From Cellulosimicrobium sp. CUA-896 (GTDB lineage Bacteria; Actinomycetota; Actinomycetes; Actinomycetales; Cellulomonadaceae), in contig NZ_MKKH01000007.1 in assembly GCF_001942335.1 (NCBI RefSeq), positions 1-64,000 on the forward strand: a stretch of DNA of 64,000 bases, given 5' to 3'. The position numbers were made by a program, and so were the translations under genes. This document shows, piece after piece, positions 7,390 through 16,543 of the stretch (the stretch's first letter is position 1; each line of letters opens with the position of its first letter). The notes beneath the pieces are model-generated. The model was not told the DNA's origin. It made no database searches and saw only the letters and a program-made list of their open reading frames with translations.

Positions 7390-8460
7390 CTACGGCTTCT
7401 TCTTCGGCTTCTTCGACGTGCCGGAGGGCGGCGCGTCGGTCGGCTCGTCCTCCACCGGTGCGTCCTCGACGGGCTTGCTCTGCCGGTTCACCGCAGCACC
7501 CGGGGCGCTCCCCTCCTGGGGGCGCTGGCCGCGCTGGCGGTCCTTGCGCTTGGGCTGCTGACGCTGCCCCCGAGGCTGCTCGATCACCGGCGTCGTGGGC
7601 TCGTCGACGATCCCCTTGGCCGCCTTCTTCCGCGCCTGACGCTCCTTGAGCTGTCGTTCCGCCTCGGAGCCGGGGGCCGGCATGCGTCGGATGGTGTAGA
7701 ACTGCTGGCCCATCGACCACAGGTTCGTCGTCGTCCAGTAGACCAGGACGCCGACGGGGAAGTTCACGCCGGACACCGCGAAGATGAACGGGAACAGGTA
7801 CAGCATCATCTTCTGCGTCTGCGCCATCGGGCCCTCGAGCGCGGCCTTGGGCATGTTCTTCATCGTGAGCTGGCGCTGCGTGAAGAACGTCGTGGCGCTC
7901 ATCGCGATGATGAGGACGGCGATGACGATCCGCGACTGGAGGTCGTCGGTGCGCAGGAAGATGTCCGAGAGCTGAGCGCCGAAGACGGTCGAGCTCTCGA
8001 TGTCGCTCGCGACGGAGGCGTCGATCGGGCCGATCGGATCGCTGTCCCCCTGGGAGATCGGGACCAGTCCGTTCAGCACCCGGAACAGCGCGAAGAAGAT
8101 CGGCGACTGGAGCAGGATCGGCAGGCACGACGCGAACGGGTTCGTCCCGTGCTTGCGGTAGAGGTCCATCGTCTCGCGGCTCATGGCCTCGCGGGACGCG
8201 GGATCGGTCTTCCCCTTGTACTTCTTCTGGATCGCCTGCATCTCCGGCTGCAGCAGCTGCATCCCGCGCGAAGCCTTGATCTGCTTGAAGAAGAGCGGGA
8301 TGAGCAGGATGCGGATGATGATGACGAGGCCGACGATCGACAGGACCCATGCCGTCCCCGGACCGTCGGAGAACCCCAGCAACGTGAGGCCCTGGTGGCA
8401 CAGATACATGATCCACGCCACGACCCACTCGATGGGGTAGAGGAACGCGAAGAAGTCCAT
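7390..8460 (-). CDS. yidC: membrane protein insertase YidC
   Basis: YidC/Oxa1-family insertase that places membrane proteins alone or with SecYEG. The 356-residue protein has the actinobacterial plan without the large periplasmic domain: a first membrane segment (about 35-55, WVLSIVGLVIIIRILLIPLFF) with the conserved arginine of the hydrophilic groove, a coiled cytoplasmic loop rich in charge, then hydrophobic segments around 105-125, 170-195 and 215-240. The tail is basic, ending KKPKKKP, and may contact the ribosome. It lies between yidD and jag in the conserved order. Confidence 0.97.
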   Translation of the reverse strand: MDFFAFLYPIEWVVAWIMYLCHQGLTLLGFSDGPGTAWVLSIVGLVIIIRILLIPLFFKQIKASRGMQLLQPEMQAIQKKYKGKTDPASREAMSRETMDLYRKHGTNPFASCLPILLQSPIFFALFRVLNGLVPISQGDSDPIGPIDASVASDIESSTVFGAQLSDIFLRTDDLQSRIVIAVLIIAMSATTFFTQRQLTMKNMPKAALEGPMAQTQKMMLYLFPFIFAVSGVNFPVGVLVYWTTTNLWSMGQQFYTIRRMPAPGSEAERQLKERQARKKAAKGIVDEPTTPVIEQPRGQRQQPKRKDRQRGQRPQEGSAPGAAVNRQSKPVEDAPVEDEPTDAPPSGTSKKPKKKP

Positions 8461-8514
8461 CGGTGACTGCTCCCTAACCTTCTGCCAAAGCTCGCGATTC
8501 GCCCGTGACCGGGC

Positions 8515-8892
8515 TCAGGACTGGTGCGTGTGGGCGTCTCGTGCCGGCGGGACGTCGTCGACGCCGCCGAGGCTCCAGGGGTTGCACCGGAGCAGTCTCC
8601 AGAGCGCGAGGCCGGTCCCCCGCAGCGCACCGTGCCGCTGCACGGCCGTCAGGGCGTAGTGGGAGCAGGACGGGTAGTACTTGCACGTGGGCCCGGTCAT
8701 CGGGGAGATGACCGCCTGGTAGGCGCGCAGCATGCCGATCAGCGTCAGCGCCGGGAGCCGGCGGATGACGTCAAGCGCCCGACGGGCGTGCCCGCCGACC
8801 ACGTGAGGTGGCACGTCGGGGTGCGCGAGCGTGCGCGTCGACGACGGCGGTCGGTCGCGGACCGTCGTGCCGGCGGGAGAGTGCGTGCTCAT
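8515..8892 (-). CDS. yidD: membrane protein insertion efficiency factor YidD
   Basis: Small YidD protein of about 125 residues. The family core is clear: [20 protein letters not shown], then [18 protein letters not shown] with the conserved C-x-Y-x-P-S-C-S-x-Y pattern, then [18 protein letters not shown] start it at ATG 8892, which overlaps the rnpA stop as ATGA; an upstream ATG would sit inside rnpA. The N-terminal 40 residues are variable, as in other actinobacteria. Confidence 0.94.
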   Translation of the reverse strand: MSTHSPAGTTVRDRPPSSTRTLAHPDVPPHVVGGHARRALDVIRRLPALTLIGMLRAYQAVISPMTGPTCKYYPSCSHYALTAVQRHGALRGTGLALWRLLRCNPWSLGGVDDVPPARDAHTHQS

Positions 8893-9260
8893 GTGGAGCC
8901 GTCCCGACGCTGGTTCCACCGCACGACGGCGCGCTCCAGTCCGCGCTCGAGGTCGCGGCTCAGCTCGTCGTACGTCGCGTCGGCCGAGGCCGGGAGTGCG
9001 CGGACCACGACTCGCCCGTTGGCGGGGAGACTGCTCAGCCGGGGCGCGGTCGCCGCACGCAGCCGGCGCTTCACGAGGTTCCTGTGCACAGCGTTACCCA
9101 CAGCCTTGGATACGACAAAGCCGACCTGTGGCACCCCGTCCCGCTGAGCATCGTCCTCAGCGAGATGGACCACCACGGTCGACCTGCCGGCGCGCGCGCC
9201 CCGGCGCACCGCCCGCTCGAAATCCACGGAACGGCGCAGTCGGTGCGCCGCGGGAAGCAC
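8889..9260 (-). CDS. rnpA: ribonuclease P protein component
   Basis: RnpA is the protein subunit of RNase P, which trims the 5' ends of tRNA precursors. The 123-residue basic protein starts [21 protein letters not shown], the family start, and has the signature [20 protein letters not shown] (RNR-like motif region) in its middle. It lies immediately downstream of rpmH and overlaps yidD by four bases. Confidence 0.96.
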   Translation of the reverse strand: MLPAAHRLRRSVDFERAVRRGARAGRSTVVVHLAEDDAQRDGVPQVGFVVSKAVGNAVHRNLVKRRLRAATAPRLSSLPANGRVVVRALPASADATYDELSRDLERGLERAVVRWNQRRDGST

Positions 9261-9266
9261 GTGCGA

Positions 9267-9404
9267 TCAGGCAGAGAGCTCGGTGCGGCCCTTGCGGCGG
9301 CGGGCAGCCAGGATGGCGCGGCCGGCGCGGGTGCGCATGCGCAGCCGGAAGCCGTGGGTCTTCGCACGGCGCCGGGTGTTCGGCTGGAAGGTCCGCTTGC
9401 TCAC
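9267..9404 (-). CDS. rpmH: 50S ribosomal protein L34
   Basis: L34 of 45 residues, starting at GTG 9404 ([19 protein letters not shown]) and ending RKGRTELSA. It is a highly basic protein with no acidic residues in its first 35, and the sequence is near-invariant in the family. It is the first gene of the minus-strand unit that runs to parB; its promoter must lie in the 530-base gap shared with dnaA. Confidence 0.97.
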   Translation of the reverse strand: MSKRTFQPNTRRRAKTHGFRLRMRTRAGRAILAARRRKGRTELSA

Positions 9405-9936
9405 GAGGTACTCCAAGAACGTCGGGGAGGAACACCGTCTGTGTCCTCGACGATGCAGTGACAGGCTCCGGTGGACCCTGCCGGTGGTTCGGTACTGCTG
9501 CACAGGCGGTCTCCCGCCCGGCCGCCCGGGCATCGGCTCCACGGCGACCGTGGTGTCCGGCGCTCGTCTCGCACGCTGGTGCTCGCACGAGGACATCGTG
9601 GCGATGTCCCCCGTGTGGGCGCGCCAAGAGCGCCTGGAACGGCTGTCTGACGTTACGCTGCCCGGTCCTGCTCGGTCAAACCCGGCCCGGGCGCTCCTCG
9701 TGCCGGCGCGGCTCACCGCGCGACGGGTGGTGCGGATCACCTCTTCGTCCTTGACCGCAGGCCGAGTTCGCGCTAGCTGCGCACAGGCTGTGGACAACTA
9801 TGTGGACGAGTCGATCCGTGGCACGATCGTGCGAGCACCGTCTCATCCCGAGACATCACGTCGAACCGTGCCGCACGCCGCGCCGACCTGCGCGCCGACC
9901 TGAGCGACCCACGGGGCGACGCACGCCCGCGACCCC
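9405..9936. other. rpmH-dnaA divergent intergenic region
   Basis: This 532-bp non-coding region carries the divergent promoters of rpmH and dnaA. It contains one DnaA-box-like sequence TGTGGACAA (9789-9797) and a related TGTGGACGA just after it (9801-9809). A plausible dnaA promoter is TTGACC (9751-9756), 17 bases, TAGCTG (9774-9779). The box directly downstream of that promoter suggests DnaA autoregulation. Open frames across this region are not genes. Confidence 0.7.
9751..9779 (+). promoter_or_regulatory. candidate dnaA promoter
   Basis: TTGACC and TAGCTG are separated by 17 bases, about 160 bases ahead of the dnaA start and 10 bases before a DnaA-box-like site. The -10 match is moderate, so this is a prediction. 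Confidence 0.4.
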
Positions 9937-11370
9937 GTGAGGACCCCACCCGTGCCGAACCCGGACGAGAACATCGGCGACGTCTGGGCACAGACGCTGA
10001 GCATCCTCGAGGCGAGCCCGGACATCACCCCGCGGCAGATCGCGTTCATCCGCCTCGCCAAGCCGCTCGCCATCCTCGACGACACGGTGTTCATCGCGGT
10101 CCCCCACGAGCAGACCCGCACGTACCTCGAGACGCGCGTCCGTGACGAGCTCGTCACCGCCATGTCCTCCTGCCTCGGCCGTGACGTGCGCTTCGGCATC
10201 ACGGTCGACCCGGAGCTCAGCTCCGAGCCCGTCTCGGCGCCCGCCTCGCGACCCGCCGTCGAACGGCCCTACGTCGACCCGGACGACGACCTCCCGGACC
10301 TGCCGCCACCGCCACCGCCCCGGCCGCAGGCGGAGCCGAGCCGGCTGAACCCCAAGTACGTCTTCGAGACGTTCGTCATCGGATCGTCCAACCGGTTCGC
10401 CCACGCCGCGGCCGTCGCGGTCGCCGAGGCTCCGGCGAAGGCGTACAACCCGCTGTTCATCTACGGCGACTCCGGGCTCGGCAAGACGCACCTGCTGCAC
10501 GCGATCGGCCACTACGCGCACAACCTCTACCCGAACGTGCGCGTGCGCTACGTGAACTCCGAGGAGTTCACGAACGACTTCATCAATTCCATCGGCGAGG
10601 GCAAGGCCGGTGCGTTCCAGCGCCGGTACCGCGACGTCGACGTGCTCCTCATCGACGACATCCAGTTCCTGCAGGGCAAGGAGCAGACGATGGAGGAGTT
10701 CTTCCACACGTTCAACGCCCTGCACAACGCGAACAAGCAGGTCGTCATCACGTCCGACCTGCCGCCGAAGCAGCTCAACGGCTTCGAGGACCGGCTGCGC
10801 TCCCGCTTCGAGTGGGGGCTCATCACGGACGTGCAGCCGCCGGACCTCGAGACCCGTATCGCCATCCTCCGCAAGAAGGCCAGCAGCGAACGGCTCAACG
10901 CGCCGGACGACGTGCTGTCGTACATCGGGTCGCGGATCTCGACCAACATCCGCGAGCTCGAGGGTGCGCTGATCCGCGTCACGGCGTTCGCCAACCTCAA
11001 CCGCCAGCAGGTCGACCTGCCCCTCGCGGAGATCGTCCTCAAGGACCTCATCACCGACGAGGACTCGGCGGAGATCACGCCGGCGGCGATCATCGCGCAG
11101 ACCGCCGCCTACTTCGGGCTCACCATCGAGGACCTCTGCGGCGGATCTCGCTCCCGCGTGCTCGTCACCGCGCGGCAGATCGCCATGTACCTGTGCCGCG
11201 AGCTCACGGACCTCTCGCTCCCGAAGATCGGCCAGCAGTTCGGCGGCCGGGACCACACGACGGTCATGCACGCGAACCGCAAGATCACCGAGCAGATGGC
11301 CGAGCGCCGCTCGACGTACAACCAGGTCACGGAGCTCACGAGCCGCATCAAGCAGCAGCACCGCGGCTGA
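9937..11370 (+). CDS. dnaA: chromosomal replication initiator DnaA
   Basis: DnaA binds DnaA boxes and melts the origin. The 477-residue protein has domain I (about 1-85), a short proline-rich domain II (about 110-130), the AAA+ domain with Walker [10 protein letters not shown] and Walker [16 protein letters not shown], and domain IV with the box-recognition signature [15 protein letters not shown] near residue 440. I use GTG 9937; GTG 9952 is an alternative start and neither has a strong ribosome site. The intact single-copy gene faces the DnaA-box-rich gap before dnaN. Confidence 0.98.
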   Translation: MRTPPVPNPDENIGDVWAQTLSILEASPDITPRQIAFIRLAKPLAILDDTVFIAVPHEQTRTYLETRVRDELVTAMSSCLGRDVRFGITVDPELSSEPVSAPASRPAVERPYVDPDDDLPDLPPPPPPRPQAEPSRLNPKYVFETFVIGSSNRFAHAAAVAVAEAPAKAYNPLFIYGDSGLGKTHLLHAIGHYAHNLYPNVRVRYVNSEEFTNDFINSIGEGKAGAFQRRYRDVDVLLIDDIQFLQGKEQTMEEFFHTFNALHNANKQVVITSDLPPKQLNGFEDRLRSRFEWGLITDVQPPDLETRIAILRKKASSERLNAPDDVLSYIGSRISTNIRELEGALIRVTAFANLNRQQVDLPLAEIVLKDLITDEDSAEITPAAIIAQTAAYFGLTIEDLCGGSRSRVLVTARQIAMYLCRELTDLSLPKIGQQFGGRDHTTVMHANRKITEQMAERRSTYNQVTELTSRIKQQHRG

Positions 11371-11397
11371 CGATCTCACCTCCCCGCAGGATGGCCG

Positions 11398-11421
11398 GCC
11401 CGGCACGCGTGCGTGCCGGGC
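11398..11421 (+). terminator. dnaA terminator hairpin
   Basis: GCCCGGCACGC (11398-11408) and its perfect complement (11411-11421) form an 11-bp stem with a minimal loop, 28 bases after the dnaA stop. No long T run follows, as usual in high-GC actinobacteria. Confidence 0.7.
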
Positions 11422-12257
11422 TTCGTCGTGCGCCCGTCGAGCACCACGTCGTGCGCCCCGTCGCGCGCCTCCTGCTCCGGGCCGCACGTGCTCCGGCCGT
11501 GCCCGGCACGCGGCCGTTCACATCCTGTGCGCCGAGTTGTCCACAGCATCCACAGGGTCGTTGTGGGCAACCCGAACCGCAGCATGACGCCCCCGCGCGG
11601 CACCGCCACCGGCGACCGAACGCCTGCGAGCGAGGCGACACTCGTACTTGTCCACCACCCGTGTGTGGACGCTGACGCCATGGGACAACGGTGAGGTGAC
11701 CGCATGTACACACCTGTGCACGTTGCTGTGGATAACTGTGGACGACGGGCGTTCTCGTGTGGACACGAGCCCTGCCGTCGGTGGACACCGTGTGGGGACG
11801 AGAGGGCTGCCCACAGGGCGTGCGACTTTCCCACATGCTCCCCACCACGCCGTCCACATCGAAAAACGAGCCCTGACCTGCGCCGACGTCCGATATCCCC
11901 GGAGTGCACAACACCGATGACGATGACGAAGGAGTTCTCTAGAGGGGAAATCCACACGCCTTCATCAGGCTCCGGCCGACCGAGCGGCATCCTGCCCTCA
12001 GGACGCGTGCCGGCCACGGGGACAGCCGGTTCCTCCGGACCTCCTCCTCGCGTAGGGTGCATGCACGACAGGACGCGCAGCGTGGCCGCTGCCTCGACCT
12101 CCGGAGTGCGTGCCCGGCTCGCACCCGTGCACTCCCCGCTCGCGCGGGTCGCGGCGCGGGTGAGACGGCACGACACGGGCAGGCACGAGCGGGCACGGAC
12201 GTCCCGGACATGTGAAGATCGAGTCCGATCCTGGACGATGGGACGAGAGGGTGTGGG
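11422..12257. other. oriC: origin of replication oriC (dnaA-dnaN gap)
   Basis: About 0.84 kb between dnaA and dnaN with clustered DnaA boxes. Exact or near matches are TTGTCCACA at 11537-11545, TTGTCCACC at 11648-11656, TGTGGATAA at 11727-11735 (perfect consensus on the minus strand) and TGTGGACGA at 11737-11745. Further weaker TGTGGAC, CCCACAG and TCCACAC motifs fall between 11640 and 11960. The somewhat less GC-rich part around 11855-11950 is the likely unwinding area. Position next to dnaA, parS sites on one side and gyrBA on the other fit an actinobacterial chromosomal origin. Frames crossing it are not genes. Confidence 0.88.
11727..11745 (-). promoter_or_regulatory. tandem DnaA boxes in oriC
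   Basis: A perfect consensus box (TGTGGATAA, 11727-11735) and a weaker one (TGTGGACGA, 11737-11745) lie one base apart in the same orientation, which would allow cooperative DnaA binding. Confidence 0.8.
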
Positions 12258-13388
12258 ATGAAGTTCCGGGTTGAGCGTGATGTCCTGGCCGACGCGGTGA
12301 CCTGGACGGCGCGGACCCTGCCGACGCGGCCCCCGGCCCCCGTCCTCGCCGGCGTCCGGCTCGAGGCGGACGCGTCGGGGACGATCGGTCTGTCGAGCTT
12401 CGACTACGAGGTCTCCGCGCGGTCCGAGATCCCTGCCGAGGTGAGCGACCCGGGCACGGTCCTCGTCTCCGGCCGCCTCCTGGCCGAGATCTCCCGAGCG
12501 CTGCCCGCGAAGCCGGTCGACGTCGCGCTCGAGGGGAACAAGGTCATCGTCACGTGCGGCGCGAGCCGGTTCACGCTGCTCACGATGCCGGTCGAGGAGT
12601 ACCCCGCACTGCCGTCCATGCCGGAGCTCACGGGCACCGTGTCCGGCGACGAGCTCACGCACGCGGTCGCCCAGGTGACCGTCGCCGCGAGCCGGGACGA
12701 CACCCTCCCCCTCCTGACGGGCGTGCGCGTCGAGATCGAGGGCGAGCGCATCACGCTCCTCGCGACCGACCGGTACCGCCTCGCCCTGCGCGAGCTCACC
12801 TGGACGCCCGTCACGCCCAGCTACTCCGCCGTCGCGCTCGTGCGCGCGCGCACGCTCAACGACGTGGCGAAGTCCCTGGGCGGCTCGGGCCTCGTCAACG
12901 TGGGCCTCAGCACCGGCTCCGGCGTCGACCTCATCGGGTTCGAGGCGGGCGGCCGCCACACCACGTCCCAGCTCGTCGACGGCGACTACCCCGCCGTCCG
13001 CCGGCTCTTCCCGGACGAGACGCCGATCCACGCCGTCGTACCCACCGCCGCGCTCATCGACGCCGCCAAGCGCGTCTCGCTCGTGGCGGAGCGCAACACG
13101 CCGATCCGGCTGTCGTTCAGCGACGGGCAGGTCGTCCTCGACGCCGGCCAGGGCGACGACGCGCAGGCGTCCGAGGCCCTCGAGGCGGTCCTGGTCGGCG
13201 AGGAGATCTCGGTCGCCTTCAACCCCCAGTTCCTCCTCGACGGGCTCGGGGCCCTCGGCACCGACTTCGTCCGGCTGAGCTTCACGCACCCGAACAAGCC
13301 CGTCGAGTTCACGGGTCAGGAGTCCCTGGACGGCGAGGACTCGTCCACCTACCGCTACCTGCTCGTCCCGATCCGCTTCGCCGGCTGA
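12258..13388 (+). CDS. dnaN: DNA polymerase III sliding clamp (beta subunit)
   Basis: The 376-residue beta clamp tethers the replicase to DNA. It begins MKFRVERDVLADAVTWTARTLP, the normal DnaN start, has the three clamp-fold repeats (about 1-120, 130-250, 255-376), and keeps TDRYRLALRELTW and the C-terminal YRYLLVPIRFAG, which forms part of the partner-binding pocket. ATG 12258 directly follows oriC. The frame is intact. Confidence 0.98.
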   Translation: MKFRVERDVLADAVTWTARTLPTRPPAPVLAGVRLEADASGTIGLSSFDYEVSARSEIPAEVSDPGTVLVSGRLLAEISRALPAKPVDVALEGNKVIVTCGASRFTLLTMPVEEYPALPSMPELTGTVSGDELTHAVAQVTVAASRDDTLPLLTGVRVEIEGERITLLATDRYRLALRELTWTPVTPSYSAVALVRARTLNDVAKSLGGSGLVNVGLSTGSGVDLIGFEAGGRHTTSQLVDGDYPAVRRLFPDETPIHAVVPTAALIDAAKRVSLVAERNTPIRLSFSDGQVVLDAGQGDDAQASEALEAVLVGEEISVAFNPQFLLDGLGALGTDFVRLSFTHPNKPVEFTGQESLDGEDSSTYRYLLVPIRFAG

Positions 13389-13496
13389 CCGGGTCACCGG
13401 CGCCGGCGCACCCGCGAGGACCGCACCGCCGTCGGACCGCCCCTGGCACCGTCCCGGACACCACGGCACCGCACTCTCGCACCCGGAGGACGTCTC

Positions 13497-14431
13497 ATGG
13501 TCACCCGCATCGGACTCGTCGGTCTCGGCAAGATGGGCAACAACATGCGCGAGCGCATCCGCGCCGCGGGCATCGAGGTCACGGGGTACGACCCGCGTCC
13601 CGAGGTGTCGGACGTCGCGTCCCTCGCCGACCTCGTCGCCGCGCTGCCCGAGGACGAGCCGCGGATCGTGTGGGTGATGGTCCCCGCGGGCGAGCCGACC
13701 CGCGGCGTCGTCACCGAGCTCGGCGGGCTCCTCGGCGAGGGCGACGTCGTCATCGAGGGCGGCAACTCCCACTACCAGGAGGACCAGGCGCGCGCCACCG
13801 AGCTCGCGGAGAAGGGCGTCGGCTACCTCGACTGCGGTGTCTCGGGCGGCGTGTGGGGGCTGGACAACGGGTACGGGCTCATGGTCGGCGGCGCGAGGGA
13901 GCTCGTCGAGGCCGCCATGCCGGTCTTCGACGCGCTGCGGCCCGAGGGCCCGCGCGAGGAGGCTTCGTGCACGCGGGCGAGGTCGGCGCGGGGCACTTCG
14001 CCAAGATGGTCCACAACGGCATCGAGTACGGGCTCATGCAGGCCTACGCCGAGGGGTACGAGCTGCTCGCCGCGAAGGACGTCGTCACGGACGTGCACGG
14101 CACCATGAAGGCGTGGACGCGCGGCACCGTCGTGCGCTCGTGGCTGCTCGACCTCTTCGTGCGCGCGCTCGAGGAGGACCCGCGCCTCGCGCAGATCGAC
14201 GACTGGGTCGACGACTCGGGCGAGGGCCGGTGGACCGTCGACGAGGCGATCGACAACGCCGTCCCGCTGCCGGTCATCTCCGCGGCGCTCTTCGCCCGCT
14301 TCGCCTCCCGTCAGGAGCAGTCCCCGGCGATGAAGGCGGTCGCGGCGCTGCGCCAGCAGTTCGGTGGCCACGCGGTCAAGGCAGCCGGCCCGACGTCGCC
14401 CGGCGCCGGTCCGCTCGAGCCGCCCGCCTGA
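13497..14431 (+). CDS. gnd: 6-phosphogluconate dehydrogenase, decarboxylating (short type); one frameshift
   Basis: This oxidises 6-phosphogluconate to ribulose 5-phosphate in the pentose phosphate pathway. Restored length is 311 residues, the short single-domain-tail type often NAD-preferring. The Rossmann loop [12 protein letters not shown] opens the protein, EGGNSHYQE is the substrate region, and [22 protein letters not shown] contains the catalytic Lys and the His-Asn pair. The frame breaks near 13970: GAGGAGGCTTC should read GAGGAGGGCTTC to encode [13 protein letters not shown]. The dnaN-gnd-recF order is typical of actinobacteria. Start ATG 13497 follows a GGAGGA. Confidence 0.93.
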
Positions 14432-14478
14432 CCGCCGACCCACCCACGGACCTGTCCCCGACGCACCACCGGGCACCC

Positions 14479-15773
14479 ATGTACGTCTCCCACCTGTCCC
14501 TCGTCGACTTCCGCTCGTACGAGACGGTCGACGTCGAGCTCGTGCCGGGCGTCAACGCGCTCGTGGGCCCGAACGGGCAGGGCAAGACGAACCTCGTCGA
14601 GGCCGTCGGATACGTCGCGACGCTCTCGAGCCACCGGGTCGCGGGCGACGTCGCGCTGGTCCGGGCCGGCGCGCCCCGCGCCGTCGTGCGCACGCGCGTC
14701 GTCCGCGGGGACCGGGCCAGCACAGTGGAGCTCGAGCTCAACCCCGGCAAGGCGAACCGGGCACGCATCAACCGCTCCCCCGCGTCGAGGCCGCGCGACG
14801 TCCTCGGGATCGTGCGCACCGTCCTGTTCGCCCCCGAGGACCTCGCCCTCGTCAAGGGTGACCCCGACGGACGCAGGCGCTTCCTCGACCAGCTCGCCGT
14901 CCTCCTCGTGCCCCGGGTCGCCGCGCTCGTCGCGGACTACGACCGGGTGCTCAAGCAGCGTGGTGCGCTGCTCAAGTCGGCCTCCGCGCTGCGCGGCCGG
15001 GGCCGTGGGCGCGCACGCAGCGCCGCCCCGCCTCCTGCGGCCGACGACGCCCCGGGCGCCGGGGAGGACGGCGGCACGGAGGCCGCGCTCGCCACGCTGG
15101 ACGTGTGGGACGCGCGCCTGGCCGCCCTCGGCGCCGAGATCACCGCGCTGCGTCTCCAGCTCGTCGCGGCCCTCACCCCCTACGTGGCGCACGCCTACGA
15201 GCAGGTCAGCTCGGGCCAGGGCGACGCCCGCGTCGCGTACCGGTCGTCCGTCGACGAGGCGCTCGGCGAGGACGCCGCGGCCGAGGAGGCCAGCGGTGAC
15301 GAGGCCTCGGACGGTCCGGCGGCGCCCGGCATCCCGGACGTGGCGACGCTCGAGAAGCGCATGCTCGGCGCGCTGCGGGCTGTCCGTGCGAAGGAGGTCG
15401 AGCGCGCCGTCACCCTCGTCGGGCCCCACCGGGACGACCTGGTGCTCACGCTCGGCGGGCTGCCCGCGAAGGGCTACGCGAGCCACGGGGAGTCGTGGTC
15501 CTTCGCGCTCGCGCTGCGCCTCGCGTCGTACCGGCTCCTCAAGGACGGGGCCCCCGCGGGCCTCGAGTCGCTGCTGTGGGCGGACCAGTGGGGCCGGACG
15601 GCGAGCCGATCCTCGTGCTCGACGACGTCTTCGCCGAGCTCGACGCGCGCCGCCGCGACCGTCTCGCGGAGCTCGTCGCGGACGCCGGCCAGGTCATCAT
15701 CACCGCTGCCGTGGCCGAGGACGTCCCGGCACTGCTCGACGGCGCCCGGTTCGCGGTGCAGGGCGGGTCGTGA
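14479..15773 (+). CDS. recF: DNA replication and repair protein RecF; one frameshift
   Basis: RecF is an SMC-like ATPase that helps load RecA at gaps with RecO and RecR. The protein opens [15 protein letters not shown] and has Walker [10 protein letters not shown] (about 34-42). The signature-containing part is [17 protein letters not shown] and Walker B is [12 protein letters not shown]. The corrected product is 431 residues; it exceeds the usual size because of two low-complexity inserts (about 172-200, Arg/Pro/Ala-rich, and 255-290, acidic). The frame breaks near 15596, where one C is missing (GGGGCCGGACGG for GGGGCCCGGACGG); without it Walker B would be lost. ATG 14479 lacks a strong ribosome site. 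Confidence 0.94.
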
Positions 15774-15776
15774 CCC

Positions 15777-16423
15777 GTGCCGACTGACGACGGGGACGTC
15801 GACCCGACGACGAGGACGCCGGCCGAGGACCGCGCCGCCCCGGGCGCGACGCGGGGCCGCACGAGGACGGGGCTCGCCGGGACGACGAGCCGCGCTCGAC
15901 GGGGCTGCCCGTCGGGGACGTCGTCGAGCTGACCCCGCCCGCCGAGGTCGCGCGGCAGGCGCTGAACCGTGCGAAGGCGGCGGCGCGCGCCAAGGGACTG
16001 CGTCCCGGCCAGGAGCCCCGCCGGCGTGTGCTGGCGGACCCGCCGGCGTCCGGGGCGCGCCCGGGAGGCCGGGACCCGCAGCTGCTGGGGGACGTGCTCG
16101 CCCACCTGCTGCGTGAACGGGACTGGGTGGCCGACGTCTCGGTCGGCGGCGTCGTCGGCCGCTGGCGCGAGGTCGTCGGCGACCAGGTCGCGGACCACTG
16201 CGAGCCCGAGACGTTCGAGGACAAGGTCCTCGTCGTGCGCGCCGACTCGACCGCGTGGGCCACGCAGGTGCAGCTGCTCGCGCCCCGGCTCCTGGAGCGG
16301 CTCGCGCAGGAGGTCGGCGAGGGCGTCGTCGAGACCGTGACGGTGCTCGGTCCTGCCGGGCCCAGCTTCCGCCGCGGCAAGCGGGCGGTGCGTGGCCGTG
16401 GGCCGCGCGACACCTGGGGCTGA
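15777..16423 (+). CDS. dciA: DciA-like DUF721 protein; one frameshift
   Basis: DUF721/DciA proteins sit between recF and gyrB in actinobacteria and act with the replicative helicase. Corrected length is about 215 residues: an acidic Arg/Asp/Glu/Gly-rich N-terminus, the basic motif [21 protein letters not shown], then the DciA fold [19 protein letters not shown] to [20 protein letters not shown] and the [19 protein letters not shown] core. GTG 15777 lies just after the recF stop, but its frame must shift near 15800 (GACCCGACGACG, probably missing one base) to join the conserved part. If no error is assumed, the only start left is GTG 16028, which cuts off the basic region. Confidence 0.85.
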
Positions 16424-16470
16424 GGCCGGGACGCACCGCGCGCACGGCTGACCGGGACCGGCGCGAGGAC

Positions 16471-16506
16471 GAGGGGCCCGTCACGGACGTCCGTGACGGG
16501 CCCCTC
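16471..16506. terminator. bidirectional terminator palindrome
   Basis: A perfect 36-base palindrome (18-bp arms, GAGGGGCCCGTCACGGAC and its complement) lies between the converging dciA and LAXTG-protein genes and can serve both strands. Confidence 0.85.
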
Positions 16507-16543
16507 TGTCCCGGGTGTCGGCGTCGACGTCCCGGGGACGTCG

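Noticed and set aside
11521-11960. Small protein-coding genes in the dnaA-dnaN gap
   Set aside because: Open frames there overlap the DnaA boxes, have no ribosome sites and no conserved motifs.
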